Source: Bradyrhizobium sp. ORS 285
Lineage (GTDB): Bacteria > Pseudomonadota > Alphaproteobacteria > Rhizobiales > Xanthobacteraceae
Reading direction: 5' to 3'
NCBI RefSeq assembly: GCF_900176205.1
Contig: NZ_LT859959.1
Coordinates: forward strand, 6,159,001 to 6,223,000
Length of the DNA: 64,000 bases
The notes below the pieces were generated by a model. It was not told where the DNA came from and ran no database searches. It worked only from the letters and a program-made list of their open reading frames with translations. Numbering within the stretch: position 1 is the first letter of the stretch; each line of letters opens with the position of its first letter. Position numbers and translations under genes: made by a program. Shown here in pieces: positions 48,597-58,179 of the stretch.

Positions 48597-50663
48597 ATGA
48601 CTGTGACCAGCTCGGCCTCCGCGCGCGCGGCGCGCGACCCGGGAAATTATCAGACCGCCCTGCAATCGACGGTCCGGGCGGCTTCGGACTGGCTGATCGC
48701 CAACCAGAAGCCGGATGGCCACTGGGTCGGCCGTGCCGAATCCAACGCCTGCATGGAGGCGCAATGGTGCCTCGCGCTGTGGTTCATGGGGCTCGAGGAC
48801 CATCCCTTGCGCAAGCGCCTGGGCCAGTCGCTGCTCGACAGCCAGCGCCCGGACGGCGCCTGGCAGGTCTATTTCAACGCGCCCAATGGCGACATCAACG
48901 CCACCGTCGAGGCCTATGCCGCGCTCCGCTCGCTCGGCTTCCGCGACGATGAGCCGCCGGTGCGCCGCGCGCGGGAATGGATCGAAGCCAAGGGCGGCTT
49001 GCGCAACATCCGCGTGTTCACGCGCTACTGGCTGGCGCTGATCGGCGAATGGCCGTGGGAGAAGACGCCGAACATTCCGCCCGAGGTGATCTGGTTTCCG
49101 CTCTGGTTTCCGTTCTCGATCTACAATTTCGCACAATGGGCCCGCGCCACCTTGATGCCGATCGCGCTGCTGTCGGCACGGCGGCCGAGCCGGCGGCTGC
49201 CGCCGGAGAACCGGCTCGACGCGCTGTTTCCGCGCGGGCGCGACGCGTTCGACTACGAGCTGCCGGTCAAGGCCAATGCCGGCGGCTGGGACAAGTTCTT
49301 CCGCGGCGCCGACAAGGTCCTGCACGCGCTGCAGAACCTCGGCAACAGGCTCAATCTCGGCCTGTTCCGCCCGGCCGCCACCAGCCGCGTGCTGGAGTGG
49401 ATGATCCGCCACCAGGATTTCGACGGCGCCTGGGGCGGCATCCAGCCGCCCTGGATCTACGGACTGATGGCGCTCTACGCGGAGGGCTATCCGCTCAACC
49501 ATCCCGTTCTCGCCAAGGGCCTCGATGCGCTGAACGATCCCGGCTGGCGCGTCGATGTCGGCGAGGCAACCTACATCCAAGCCACCAACAGCCCGGTGTG
49601 GGACACGATCCTCACTCTGCTCGCCTTCGACGATGCCGGCGTGCTCGGCGACTATCCCGAAGCGGTCGACAAGGCCGTCAACTGGGTGCTCGCGCGCCAG
49701 GTGCGCGTGCCCGGCGACTGGTCGATGAAGCTCCCGCATGTCAAGCCCGGCGGCTGGGCGTTCGAATACGCCAACAACTACTATCCGGACACGGACGACA
49801 CCGCGGTGGCGCTGATCGCCCTCGCCCCGCTGCGCCATGATCCCAAATGGAAGGCCAAGGGCATCGACGAGGCGATCCAGCTCGGCGTCGACTGGCTAAT
49901 CGGCATGCAGAGCCAGGGCGGCGGCTGGGGCGCGTTCGACAAGGACAACAACCAGCAGATCCTGACCAAGATCCCGTTCTGCGATTACGGCGAGGCGCTC
50001 GACCCGCCGTCGGTCGACGTGACAGCGCACATCGTCGAGGCGTTCGGCAAGCTCGGCATCTCGCGCAATCATCCGTCGATGGTGCGCGCGCTGGACTATA
50101 TCCGCCGCGAGCAGGAGCCGAGCGGCCCGTGGTTCGGCCGCTGGGGCGTGAACTACGTCTACGGCACCGGCGCCGTGCTGCCCGCTCTGGCCGCGATCGG
50201 CGAGGACATGACCCAGCCCTATATCGGCCGCGCCTGCGACTGGCTGGTCGCAAATCAGCAGGCCGATGGCGGCTGGGGCGAGAGCTGCGCCTCCTACATG
50301 GACATCTCAGCCGTCGGCCGTGGCACGACGACCGCGTCGCAGACGGCGTGGGCGCTGATGGCCCTGCTCGCCGCCAACCGCCCTGATGACAAGGACGCCA
50401 TCGAGCGCGGCTGCATGTGGCTGGTCGAGCGCCAGTCCGCCGGCACCTGGGACGAGCCCGAATTCACCGGCACCGGCTTCCCCGGCTACGGCGTCGGCCA
50501 GACCATCAAGCTCAACGACCCCGCGCTGTCGGAGCGCCTGATGCAGGGCCCCGAGCTCTCCCGCGCCTTCATGCTGCGCTACGGCATGTACCGCCATTAC
50601 TTCCCGCTGATGGCCCTCGGCCGCGCGCTGCGGCCGCAGGGGCATGGGTCGGCGGAGCGGTGA
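48597..50663 (+). CDS. shc: Squalene-hopene cyclase
   Basis: The product has 688 residues. The catalytic acid motif is DTDD at 398-401 (NNYYPDTDDTAVAL). Several QW repeats are present (for example QKPDGHWVG, HQDFDGAWGG, QSQGGGWGAFDKDN, QQADGGWGESCASYMD). It cyclises squalene to hopene and hopanol at the cytoplasmic membrane, giving hopanoids that stiffen rhizobial membranes. No other hpn gene is next to it, so it is apparently detached from the usual hopanoid operon, although the window may end short of related genes elsewhere. GTG at 48594 directly before the ATG is the alternative start. Confidence 0.95.
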   Translation: MTVTSSASARAARDPGNYQTALQSTVRAASDWLIANQKPDGHWVGRAESNACMEAQWCLALWFMGLEDHPLRKRLGQSLLDSQRPDGAWQVYFNAPNGDINATVEAYAALRSLGFRDDEPPVRRAREWIEAKGGLRNIRVFTRYWLALIGEWPWEKTPNIPPEVIWFPLWFPFSIYNFAQWARATLMPIALLSARRPSRRLPPENRLDALFPRGRDAFDYELPVKANAGGWDKFFRGADKVLHALQNLGNRLNLGLFRPAATSRVLEWMIRHQDFDGAWGGIQPPWIYGLMALYAEGYPLNHPVLAKGLDALNDPGWRVDVGEATYIQATNSPVWDTILTLLAFDDAGVLGDYPEAVDKAVNWVLARQVRVPGDWSMKLPHVKPGGWAFEYANNYYPDTDDTAVALIALAPLRHDPKWKAKGIDEAIQLGVDWLIGMQSQGGGWGAFDKDNNQQILTKIPFCDYGEALDPPSVDVTAHIVEAFGKLGISRNHPSMVRALDYIRREQEPSGPWFGRWGVNYVYGTGAVLPALAAIGEDMTQPYIGRACDWLVANQQADGGWGESCASYMDISAVGRGTTTASQTAWALMALLAANRPDDKDAIERGCMWLVERQSAGTWDEPEFTGTGFPGYGVGQTIKLNDPALSERLMQGPELSRAFMLRYGMYRHYFPLMALGRALRPQGHGSAER

Positions 50664-50712
50664 TGCGGCACAAGCAACTAACAACTATAGCCTCCGCACG
50701 GTGCCCGTGATT

Positions 50713-50896
50713 GCGCCCTCTCCCCTTGTGGGAGAGGGCATGTAGGACAGCGCCGCAAACTCGGTTGGGTGAGGGGTCCCTTTCCAAGAGCGCGAATCGC
50801 CGAGAGAGCCCCCTCACCCGACCGCATGCTCGGATAGGCCATCGATGCCCTCTCCCACCCCGGCGAAGCTTCGCTTCGCCTTGGGGGAGAGGGCGC
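50713..50896. repeat. 184-bp element with 13-bp terminal inverted repeats
   Basis: GCGCCCTCTCCCC at 50713-50725 and GGGGAGAGGGCGC at 50884-50896 are perfect reverse complements. Inside are further GC-rich hairpins, including GGCGAAGC-TTC-GCTTCGCC. No ORF. Confidence 0.8.
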
Positions 50897-51001
50897 TGTA
50901 TCGCGCAGCGAGTTAGCTGCAACAGCGAAGATGTTCTAGGTCCGCGCGGTTGCCATGCCACGCTGACCGGCAATGAGGCACGCTATCGCCACGCACTCCG
51001 C

Positions 51002-51126
51002 TGTCGTCCCGGGCTTGACCCGGGACCCATAACCACAGGGAGAAGTTTGAGGCAGGCGTGTAGTTAAAGGCTCGCTCAATCACAACCGCCGCGGAGTATG
51101 GGTCCCGGCTCAAGGCCGGGACGACA
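51002..51126. repeat. Dispersed repeat family 3, copy 1
   Basis: Begins TGTCGTCCCGGGCTTGACCC and CGGGACCCAT, and ends ATGGGTCCCGGCT...GCCGGGACGACA: a 125 bp element with inverted ends. A second copy lies at 60302-60421. Confidence 0.85.
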
Positions 51127-51242
51127 CCATTGTTGTTGCGCGATCGTTGCCCTTCTCCACCGCTGTCATGCCACGCTGAGGCGGGGCATCCAGTACGCTG
51201 CGGAGGTGTTTGGCAGAAGCATCGTAGCTGAGCGCAGCCTAC

Positions 51243-52487
51243 TCAGAAGCAGGTGGTCCGTTCCGCTGCCATGTAGCCGAACAGCAGGCCGACACCGAAC
51301 AGCAGCACCAGCCCGGCCGCGCCGAACTCCAGTCCCCGCATGATCAGCGCGCCGCCGCCGTCGCGGCCGGCGCTGAGGCGGCGGGCGAGGTCTTTGGCGG
51401 CGACCGCGATGACGGCGATGGTGGCGACGGTGATCGCCGTGCCCATGCCCATCACGATGGTGGCGGCGACACCGGCCCAGAACATGCCCTGCGCGAGCGC
51501 GAACACCAGCACCAGGATCGCGCCCGAGCACGGGCGGATGCCGGCGGCGAAGATCGCCTGGAAGCCGCGCTGCCAGCCGCCGGGGCCGGCAAGCTCGCTC
51601 GGCGCCGGGCCGTGGGAATGGCCGCAGCCGCAATCGTCGCCGTGGACATGATCGTGGTGAGCATGATCGTTGTGGACGTGATCGTGGTGCGCGTGACCAT
51701 GCGCTGCGGCAGCAGGCGTGTGAGCATGACCATGGCCGTGGTGATGATCGTGTCCATGATGGTCGTGCCCATGATGATCGTGCCCATGATGATCGTGCCC
51801 ATGATGATCATGACCATGGTGATCATGCTGAGGCCCGCGATGCTGATGATCATGCGCATGGCCGTGATCATGACCAGCATGCGCCACCGCGCCCGCAGGC
51901 GCACCGGCTAACGCGAGCGCCGGCGCCGCCGGCTGCCAAATCCGCAGGAACGCCGCGCCCTTCACCCACACCAGCCGCGCGCCGAGCAGCGCGATCAGGC
52001 CGTAGCTTGCGATCTCCACCACTTTCTCGGCGCTGCACATGCTGGCCGCCGTGGCGTTCAGCAGCACCGCGCCGACGCCGACGATGGCGACCGCCACCAG
52101 CGCCTGCATCAGGCCCGAGACGAACGACAGCACGATGCCGCGCTTCGCCGTCTCCTGATTGGCGACGAGATAGGAGGCGATCACCGCCTTGCCGTGGCCA
52201 GGCCCCGCCGCATGGAAGATGCCGTAGGCGAAGGAGATCACCAGCAGCCACCACACCGCCGAGCCGTCTTCCTTGGCCGCGCGGATCGTCCCCGACATCT
52301 GCCGATAGAACTCCGACTGCTTGGCGAGCAGCCAGCCGACGATGCCGCCAACCTGCGGCTCGTCCGCCGGCGCGCCGAACGGAGACTTGGCGAGCAGCAC
52401 ATGCGAGGCGGCGTCGGCAGCCAACAGCGCCGCGAGGATCGCGGCGCAAGTGAGAAACGGTCGGGCGGAGCTGGGGCGAGGCGTCAT
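51243..52487 (-). CDS. NicO/RcnA family nickel/cobalt exporter with His-rich loop
   Basis: The product has 414 residues. Six or more helices include FAYGIFHAAGPGHGKAVIASYL (the family GPGHG block) and FAAGIRPCSGAILVLVFALAQG. A cytosolic or periplasmic loop at about 205-290 is extremely His/Asp-rich, with tandem HDHHG pentapeptides, and would bind metal. The start ATG at 52487 overlaps the TGA of the DUF1007 gene as ATGA, so the two are translationally coupled; the ATG two codons earlier is possible. It probably exports Ni or Co; zinc is an alternative. Confidence 0.9.
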   Translation of the reverse strand: MTPRPSSARPFLTCAAILAALLAADAASHVLLAKSPFGAPADEPQVGGIVGWLLAKQSEFYRQMSGTIRAAKEDGSAVWWLLVISFAYGIFHAAGPGHGKAVIASYLVANQETAKRGIVLSFVSGLMQALVAVAIVGVGAVLLNATAASMCSAEKVVEIASYGLIALLGARLVWVKGAAFLRIWQPAAPALALAGAPAGAVAHAGHDHGHAHDHQHRGPQHDHHGHDHHGHDHHGHDHHGHDHHGHDHHHGHGHAHTPAAAAHGHAHHDHVHNDHAHHDHVHGDDCGCGHSHGPAPSELAGPGGWQRGFQAIFAAGIRPCSGAILVLVFALAQGMFWAGVAATIVMGMGTAITVATIAVIAVAAKDLARRLSAGRDGGGALIMRGLEFGAAGLVLLFGVGLLFGYMAAERTTCF

Positions 52488-53119
52488 GGACATTCCACTG
52501 AGATCTTGTTGGCGAAGTTCATTCCGAAATTGGCGTTCGCCCCGCCGCTCAGGAATGTCTGCTCGTTCATGGTCTGCGCGACGGATCCGCCGTCGCTCGG
52601 TCTCACCAGGCCGAGCTTGCAGCCTGCGGGAGCGCTGACCAGCTTGACGGGATCCTTCTCCGCCATCTGGAAATCGATGAAATAGCTGGGATCGTAGACC
52701 TCGACCTGGAGCTGGCTGGGCTTCACCGGCGCCTTCAGCGGCAGGGTGAAGTGCAGGGTCAGCTTGGTGTCCTTGTATTCGAGGTAGTAGTCGACGGGAT
52801 CGACGAGCTTCTGCTTGCGGCCGTCCGCCTTCACGAAGGTGAAGTAGGCGTATTCCTTCAGCGACTCGGCGTTGGTCTGGGCCAGCGGCGCCAGCTCCTC
52901 CCTAGTGTAGACGCCCTTCTGCTTGGTCTCGAGCCCCTGCAGCGCATAGGTCGCGAACATGTCGTCGAAGGTCCAGGCATGGCGCACGCCGGTCACCGTG
53001 CCATCGGCTGCATAAAGCAGCTCGCTGGTCGCGGTGACCCAGACATGCGGATGAGCGCTCGCCGCACTCGCGCCGAGCACGAGCGTCAGCGCCGCGAGAA
53101 CGACACGAACCACCGCCAT
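52484..53119 (-). CDS. DUF1007 family periplasmic protein
   Basis: The product has 211 residues. A signal peptide covers about 1-22 (VLAALTLVLGASAASA), followed at once by HPHVWVTATSEL, a His-containing N-terminus typical of DUF1007. Family members are encoded next to NicO/RcnA-type metal transporters and likely deliver or bind metal in the periplasm. Here the gene overlaps the NicO gene by four bases (ATGA). It lies 10 bp after the M3 peptidase gene, which runs in the same direction. Confidence 0.88.
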   Translation of the reverse strand: MAVVRVVLAALTLVLGASAASAHPHVWVTATSELLYAADGTVTGVRHAWTFDDMFATYALQGLETKQKGVYTREELAPLAQTNAESLKEYAYFTFVKADGRKQKLVDPVDYYLEYKDTKLTLHFTLPLKAPVKPSQLQVEVYDPSYFIDFQMAEKDPVKLVSAPAGCKLGLVRPSDGGSVAQTMNEQTFLSGGANANFGMNFANKISVECP

Positions 53120-53129
53120 CACCTTCACC

Positions 53130-55211
53130 TCAAGCCGCCGCGGGGATATCGAGCAAGCCGCGCCGGCGCAGCAGCGCGTCAGGCTCGGGCTCGCGGCCAC
53201 GGAAGGCGACGTAAGCCGCCTCCGGATCGAGCGAGCCGCCGGAGGAGTAGACGTTGTCGTGCAGCCGCTTGGCGACGGCGGGATCGAAGATGTTACCGGC
53301 TTCCTCGAAGGCACCGAAGGCATCCGCATCCATCACCTCCGACCACATGTAGCTGTAATAGCCCGCCGCGTAGTGGTCTCCCGAGAAGATGTGGCCGAAT
53401 TGGGTCGGCCGGTGGCGCAGCGCGATCTCCTTGGGCATGCCGATCTTCTCCATCTCGGCCCTCTCGAACGCGCGCACGTCCTTCGACGCCGCAGCCGGCT
53501 GGGTGTGGAACTCCAGGTCGATCAGCGCGGAAGAGACGAACTCAACCGTCGCGAAGCCCTGGTTGAAGCGGCGCGCCGCCAGGAAGCGCTCCAGCAGATC
53601 CTGCGGCAACGACTCACCGGTCTGGTAGTGCTTCGCGAAGGTCTGCAGCACCTCCGGGCGCTCCTGCCAGTGCTCGTAGAGCTGCGACGGCAGCTCGACG
53701 AAGTCGGTGAAGACAGACGTGCCGGACAGCGACGGATAGGTCACGTTGGAGAGGATGCCGTGCAGGCCGTGGCCGAACTCGTGGAACAAGGTCCGGGCAT
53801 CGTCCGGCGAGAGCAGCGACGGCTGGCCATCGGCGCCCTTGGCGAAGTTGCAGACATTGATGATCAAGGGCGCGGTGTCGCCGTCGAGCTTCTGCTGGTC
53901 GCGCAGCGACGTCATCCAGGCGCCTGAGCGCTTCGAGGGCCGCGCGAAGTAGTCGCCGTAGAACAGCGCCTTGTGGCGGCCATCAGCTTCCTTGATCTCC
54001 CACACCCTGACGTCCGGATGCCAGACCGGGATGTCCTTGCGCTCGGCGAAGGTGATGCCGAACAGCCGCGTGGCGCAGTCGAAGGCGGCCGCGATCATGT
54101 TGTCGAGCGAGAGATACGGCTTGATCGCGGCATCGTCGAAGTTCGCCTTCGCCTGGCGCAGCTTCTCGGCGTAATAGCGCCAGTCCCAGGCCTCGAGCTT
54201 GAAGTTGCCGCCCTCTTCCGTGATCAGCTGTTGCAGCTGGTCGCGATCGGCCAGCGCCTTGGCGCGGGCCGGCTTCCACACGCGCTCCAGCAGGCCGCGC
54301 ACGGCCTCCGGCGTCTTCGCCATGGAGTCCTCGAGGCGATAGGCCGCGAAGTTCGGGAAGCCCATGATCTTGGCGGACTCCTCGCGCAGCGCCAGGATCT
54401 GGCCGATGACCGCATTGTTGTCGTTGGCATTGCCATTGTCGCCGCGCGCGGTGAAGGCCTTGAACACCTTCTCGCGCAGGTCGCGCCGAGCCGAGCTCTG
54501 CAGGAACGGCTCGACCGAGGAGCGCGACAAGGTCACGATCGCCTTGCCCGGCATGGCGCGCTCCTCCGCCGCAGCCTTGGCGGCCGCGACGAAGCTGTCC
54601 GACAGGCCAGCGCGGTCATCCTCGCCGAGCTCCAGGAACCAGTCCTGCTCGTCGCCGAGCACATGATGGCTGAAGGTGGTGCCGAGTTGGGCGAGCTGCT
54701 CGTTGATCTCGGCCATGCGCGCCTTGGCCTCGTCCTTGAGGCCGGCGCCGGCGCGACGGAAGCGGGTGTAGGTGCGCTCCAGCAGCCGCTGCTCCTCGCC
54801 GGTCAGGGTGAGCGTCTTGCGGTTGTCGTAGAGCAGCGCGATGCGACCAAACAGCACGGCGTTCATCATGATCGGGTTCCAGTGCCGCGCCATCCGCAGC
54901 GACACTTCCTTGTCGATCTCCAGGATCGCCGGATTGGAGTGCGCCGAAACCAGGTCGTAGAACACCGCCGCGACCTTCGACAGCAGCTTGCCCGAGCGCT
55001 CCAGCGCCGTGATGGTGTTGGCGAAGTCCGGCTCGGCCGGATCATGCGTGATCGCGGTGATTTCAGCGGTATGGTCGGCAAAGGCGCGCTCAAAGGCCGG
55101 CAGGAAGTGCTCGGGCCTGATCGCATCGAAAGGCGGTGTCTGGTGCGGGGTGTCCCAGGCCACGAGCAGCGGATTGCTCTGGGCGTCGATCGAGGCGGTC
55201 GTGTCGGACAT
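53130..55211 (-). CDS. M3 family oligopeptidase (PrlC/Dcp type)
   Basis: The product has 693 residues with no signal peptide. The zinc motif is H477-E-F-G-H481 in TLFHEFGHGLHG, with the third ligand Glu about 25 residues on in SVFTDFVELPSQL. Late family blocks include GDHYAAGYYSYMWSEVMDAD. It degrades short peptides in the cytoplasm. Length is that of oligopeptidase A or dipeptidyl carboxypeptidase, which cannot be told apart here. Confidence 0.93.
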   Translation of the reverse strand: MSDTTASIDAQSNPLLVAWDTPHQTPPFDAIRPEHFLPAFERAFADHTAEITAITHDPAEPDFANTITALERSGKLLSKVAAVFYDLVSAHSNPAILEIDKEVSLRMARHWNPIMMNAVLFGRIALLYDNRKTLTLTGEEQRLLERTYTRFRRAGAGLKDEAKARMAEINEQLAQLGTTFSHHVLGDEQDWFLELGEDDRAGLSDSFVAAAKAAAEERAMPGKAIVTLSRSSVEPFLQSSARRDLREKVFKAFTARGDNGNANDNNAVIGQILALREESAKIMGFPNFAAYRLEDSMAKTPEAVRGLLERVWKPARAKALADRDQLQQLITEEGGNFKLEAWDWRYYAEKLRQAKANFDDAAIKPYLSLDNMIAAAFDCATRLFGITFAERKDIPVWHPDVRVWEIKEADGRHKALFYGDYFARPSKRSGAWMTSLRDQQKLDGDTAPLIINVCNFAKGADGQPSLLSPDDARTLFHEFGHGLHGILSNVTYPSLSGTSVFTDFVELPSQLYEHWQERPEVLQTFAKHYQTGESLPQDLLERFLAARRFNQGFATVEFVSSALIDLEFHTQPAAASKDVRAFERAEMEKIGMPKEIALRHRPTQFGHIFSGDHYAAGYYSYMWSEVMDADAFGAFEEAGNIFDPAVAKRLHDNVYSSGGSLDPEAAYVAFRGREPEPDALLRRRGLLDIPAAA

Positions 55212-55336
55212 CGGCTCTTGCTCTCCGGATCAAACAGGCGCCCCTCTTACCACGGAGCCGGTCCTTTTTGGGTCATTTCCCCTTGAAGGCCGGGGCCATT
55301 TCGGAGAGATTGCGCCCCTCAAAAGGACCCTGGACC

Positions 55337-55597
55337 ATGAGCGCTGACAGCACCTCGAAGCCCGCCCGCCAGATCGCCTGGCAGAGCGTGATCACCGTCA
55401 TCTCGGCGGCGATCCTGATCGGCGCTGAAGTGTTCGGCGCGGCCTTCGCCGGCGGCTGGGCGCTGGCGATTCTGTTCGGGCTCGGCGACCAGGGCGCACA
55501 TATCCTGCAGGCCGTGCTGTTTGCGATCGGCGTGTTCGTGATGATCGGCTTCATCCGCGGCGCACAGCGCATCGAGCCGTTCACCAAGCGCGCGTGA
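55337..55597 (+). CDS. Small two-helix membrane protein
   Basis: The product has 86 residues. A polar start MSADSTSKPARQ is followed by two hydrophobic helices at about 18-44 and 54-76 and a basic tail RGAQRIEPFTKRA. There is no recognised family. The ATG at 55337 follows GGACC weakly. Codon use is like that of the neighbours, which supports it as a gene. Confidence 0.7.
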   Translation: MSADSTSKPARQIAWQSVITVISAAILIGAEVFGAAFAGGWALAILFGLGDQGAHILQAVLFAIGVFVMIGFIRGAQRIEPFTKRA

Positions 55598-55769
55598 ACA
55601 GCACAAAACACTGTCCTGCAAGGGTGAACGCGTTACGAAAGTTTAAGCTCGCTTAACGTTCGTTCAGACACCGCGCTGCTCTGTGTGTCGCGCAAGCACA
55701 GATTAGGGAAATCTTTCGCCGCGCCCAAAAATTCCTTGCGAACGAAATTCAAAACGCATATTTCCGGTC

Positions 55770-56272
55770 TTGCCCAATTTCGCACGTGCCTGTGGTCGTG
55801 TGTCAGTCGGTAGGTATCCGGACAAGAGGCCGGACAGCCGCCAAGGGATGAGGAACCGAGGGGCGCTCGGATCGTTGCGATCAAGATCAGTTCGATCGAG
55901 ATCGTCATGCTCCAGGAGCCCAGCATCTCTCTCAAGAGATGCCGCTGAAGGTCACCCCATCTTTTGCAACCGTGACTGGCAGCCGGAGGCGAACCGGCGC
56001 ACCCCGCTCTCAACGGGGGACGCGACTTAAAGCAACGACGGATCGGGCTTTTTTGGTCTCTACCGGCAGTCCAACGCCGGCGCGGGCTACTGAAAAGGCT
56101 TGTCCTTCATTGCCAGGTGTGCGGGCGGGAAATTCCCAACCAATCCACGGCAGCACAATTCGGCTTCGGGTTCGAGGTCTTGTCGCCTTTCCATCGGGCA
56201 GCAAGGCCAAGGCACCCGTGTCGGGATCATTTTGAACGGGCCACGTCGCAAACGGGCCGTTTGGAGGGTGCT
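55770..56272 (+). promoter_or_regulatory. speF-type structured leader of the ornithine decarboxylase gene
   Basis: About 500 bases before the decarboxylase hold several successive hairpins: GGTCAC/GTGACT (55950-55977), GCCGG/CCGGC (55982-55998), CCCCG/CGGGG (56002-56018), then a T-run TTTTTT near 56053. The alphaproteobacterial speF motif is a conserved RNA in front of this same gene, and order and position fit. I match it from family knowledge and cannot score it. Small open frames within could act as leader peptides. Confidence 0.5.
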
Positions 56273-57415
56273 ATGACCGAACGTATCCGGGAATTCCTGC
56301 GCAATCGCCGTGAGGAAGGTCTGGACCACGAGCCCTGTCTCGTTGTCGACCTCGACATCGTGCGCGACAACTACATGAACTTCGCCCGGGCGTTGCCGGA
56401 CAGCCGCGTGTTCTACGCGGTGAAGGCCAACCCGGCGCCGGAAGTGCTGTCGCTGCTGGCCTCGCTCGGCTCCTCCTTCGACACGGCGACCGTCGCCGAG
56501 ATCGAGATGGCGCTGGCCGCCGGTGCGACGCCGGATCGCATCTCCTATGGCAACACCATCAAGAAGGAGCGGGACATCGCGCGCGCTTACGCGCTCGGCA
56601 TCCGCCTCTTCGCCGTGGACTGCGCCGCCGAGGTCGAGAAGATCGCGCGCTCGGCACCGGGCGCCAAGGTGTTCTGCCGCATCCTGTACGATTGCGCCGG
56701 CGCCGAGTGGCCGCTGTCGCGCAAGTTCGGCTGCGATCCGGAGATGGCCGTCGAAGTGCTGGACCTGGCGAAGCGCCTCGGCCTCGAGCCGTGCGGCATC
56801 TCGTTCCATGTCGGCTCGCAGCAGCGCAAGGTGAAGGCGTGGGACCGCGCGCTGGCGATGGCCTCGACGGTGTTCCGCGACTGCGCCGAGCGCGGCATCA
56901 ACCTGACCATGGTCAACATGGGCGGGGGCTTCCCGACCAAGTACCTCAAGGACGTGCCGCCGGTCGTGCAGTACGGCCGCTCGATCTTCCGTGCACTGCG
57001 CAAGCATTTCGGCAACCAGATCCCGGAGACGATCATCGAGCCGGGCCGCGGCATGGTCGGCAATGCGGGGATCATCGAGTCGGAAGTGGTGCTGATCTCG
57101 AAGAAGAGCGACGAGGACGAGCTGCGCTGGGTCTATCTCGACATCGGCAAGTTCGGCGGCCTCGCCGAGACCATGGATGAGTCGATCCGCTACGCCATTC
57201 GCACCCCGCATGAGGGCGCGGAGACGACCCCGTGCGTGCTCGCCGGCCCGACCTGCGATTCGGCCGACGTGATGTACGAGAAGCTGCCGTATCCGCTGCC
57301 GGTGACGCTCTCGATCGGCGACAAGGTGCTGATCGAGGGGACCGGTGCGTATACGTCGACCTACTCGTCGGTGGCGTTCAACGGCATCCCGCCGCTGAAG
57401 ACGTATCACATCTGA
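56273..57415 (+). CDS. Ornithine/lysine decarboxylase, alanine-racemase-fold (type IV) PLP enzyme
   Basis: The product has 380 residues, the size of the short alanine-racemase-fold decarboxylases. The PLP Lys is K51 (FYAVKANPAP). Substrate and dimer-site residues C328 and D329 lie in GPTCDSADV, and the phosphate loop is EPGRGMVG. It decarboxylates ornithine to putrescine, or lysine to cadaverine. The encoded homospermidine synthase 1.4 kb downstream uses putrescine, so ornithine is the likely main substrate. A long structured leader suggests polyamine feedback. The ATG follows TTGGAGGGTG. Confidence 0.95.
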   Translation: MTERIREFLRNRREEGLDHEPCLVVDLDIVRDNYMNFARALPDSRVFYAVKANPAPEVLSLLASLGSSFDTATVAEIEMALAAGATPDRISYGNTIKKERDIARAYALGIRLFAVDCAAEVEKIARSAPGAKVFCRILYDCAGAEWPLSRKFGCDPEMAVEVLDLAKRLGLEPCGISFHVGSQQRKVKAWDRALAMASTVFRDCAERGINLTMVNMGGGFPTKYLKDVPPVVQYGRSIFRALRKHFGNQIPETIIEPGRGMVGNAGIIESEVVLISKKSDEDELRWVYLDIGKFGGLAETMDESIRYAIRTPHEGAETTPCVLAGPTCDSADVMYEKLPYPLPVTLSIGDKVLIEGTGAYTSTYSSVAFNGIPPLKTYHI

Positions 57416-57424
57416 TTTGGCTGG

Positions 57425-57447
57425 CTGCCTCACCCGCGCGGTGAGGC
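57425..57447 (+). terminator. Hairpin after the decarboxylase gene
   Basis: GCCTCACC and GGTGAGGC form an 8 bp stem 10 bases after the stop, but no T-tract follows, so termination may be Rho-aided or the hairpin may only protect the 3' end. A GC-rich repeat (about 57472-57512) follows. Confidence 0.4.
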
Positions 57448-57591
57448 GATGAAAAGCCCGGGTGGGGCTGTCCCCTACCCCGACCCTCCCCCGCAAGCGG
57501 GGGAGGGAGCGACAGACCGTCACCTTCAACCTGACATCACGTGTTTGCGCGCGGGCATGAGCTCGCCGCGCAGGCCGGGGACTGACGTGCC

Positions 57592-58179
57592 ATGACCGCT
57601 TTTCGCATCCAACCTGCGCCCCCTCGGACTGCCGCTCCGTTCGTGATCCGCAGCGAGCGTGCCTCCGACGTCGCGGCGCGCGAGACGCTGCTCGACGTGT
57701 GCTTTGGCGACAACCGCCATGAGCGCACCTGCCAGCGCCTGCGCGACGGACGCGCGCCCGCCGCAGGCCTTGCCCTGTCGGCGATGCGCGGCGGCAAGCT
57801 CGTGGGAACGCTGCGGTTGTGGCACGTCAGCGCCGGCGGTCGCGATGCGCTGATGCTCGGGCCGCTGGCGGTCGCCGCGGAGGCGCGCAGCCTCGGCGTC
57901 GGTGCGGCGCTGATGAACGCGGCGCTGATGATCGCGGCGTCGCGCGGCCATGGCGCGGTGATCCTGCTCGGCGATGCGCCCTACTACGCCCGCTTCGGCT
58001 TCTCCGTTGCCAAGACGACCGAGCTGGAGCTGCCCGGCCCGTTCGAGCGCGCGCGCCTGCTCGGCCTCGAACTCGTCGAGGGCGCCCTGGACGGCGCCAC
58101 CGGCATGATCGTCGCCACTGGCGCGCCGGAGCGCAAAGCCCGCCGCCGCAAGGAGCGGCCGCTGCCATGCGCGGCGTGA
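57592..58179 (+). CDS. GNAT family N-acetyltransferase
   Basis: The product has 195 residues. The acetyl-CoA site is the LGPLAVAAEARSLGVGAALMNAAL segment near 84-107, with the late strand VILLGDAPYYARFGFSVA. The pattern is that of YhbS-like GNAT proteins. The acceptor substrate is unknown; a role in polyamine acetylation would fit the neighbourhood but is only inference. Overlaps the next small gene by 13 bp. Confidence 0.9.
   Translation: MTAFRIQPAPPRTAAPFVIRSERASDVAARETLLDVCFGDNRHERTCQRLRDGRAPAAGLALSAMRGGKLVGTLRLWHVSAGGRDALMLGPLAVAAEARSLGVGAALMNAALMIAASRGHGAVILLGDAPYYARFGFSVAKTTELELPGPFERARLLGLELVEGALDGATGMIVATGAPERKARRRKERPLPCAA

Noticed and set aside
51620-51911. Repetitive plus-strand frame of Met/Ile/Val residues
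   Set aside because: It is the complement of the His/Asp-rich loop of the NicO protein; the repeats come from HDHHG codons.
55633-56013. 126-codon minus-strand frame in the decarboxylase leader
   Set aside because: No ribosome-binding site or known domain, and it runs through the hairpins of the probable speF leader.
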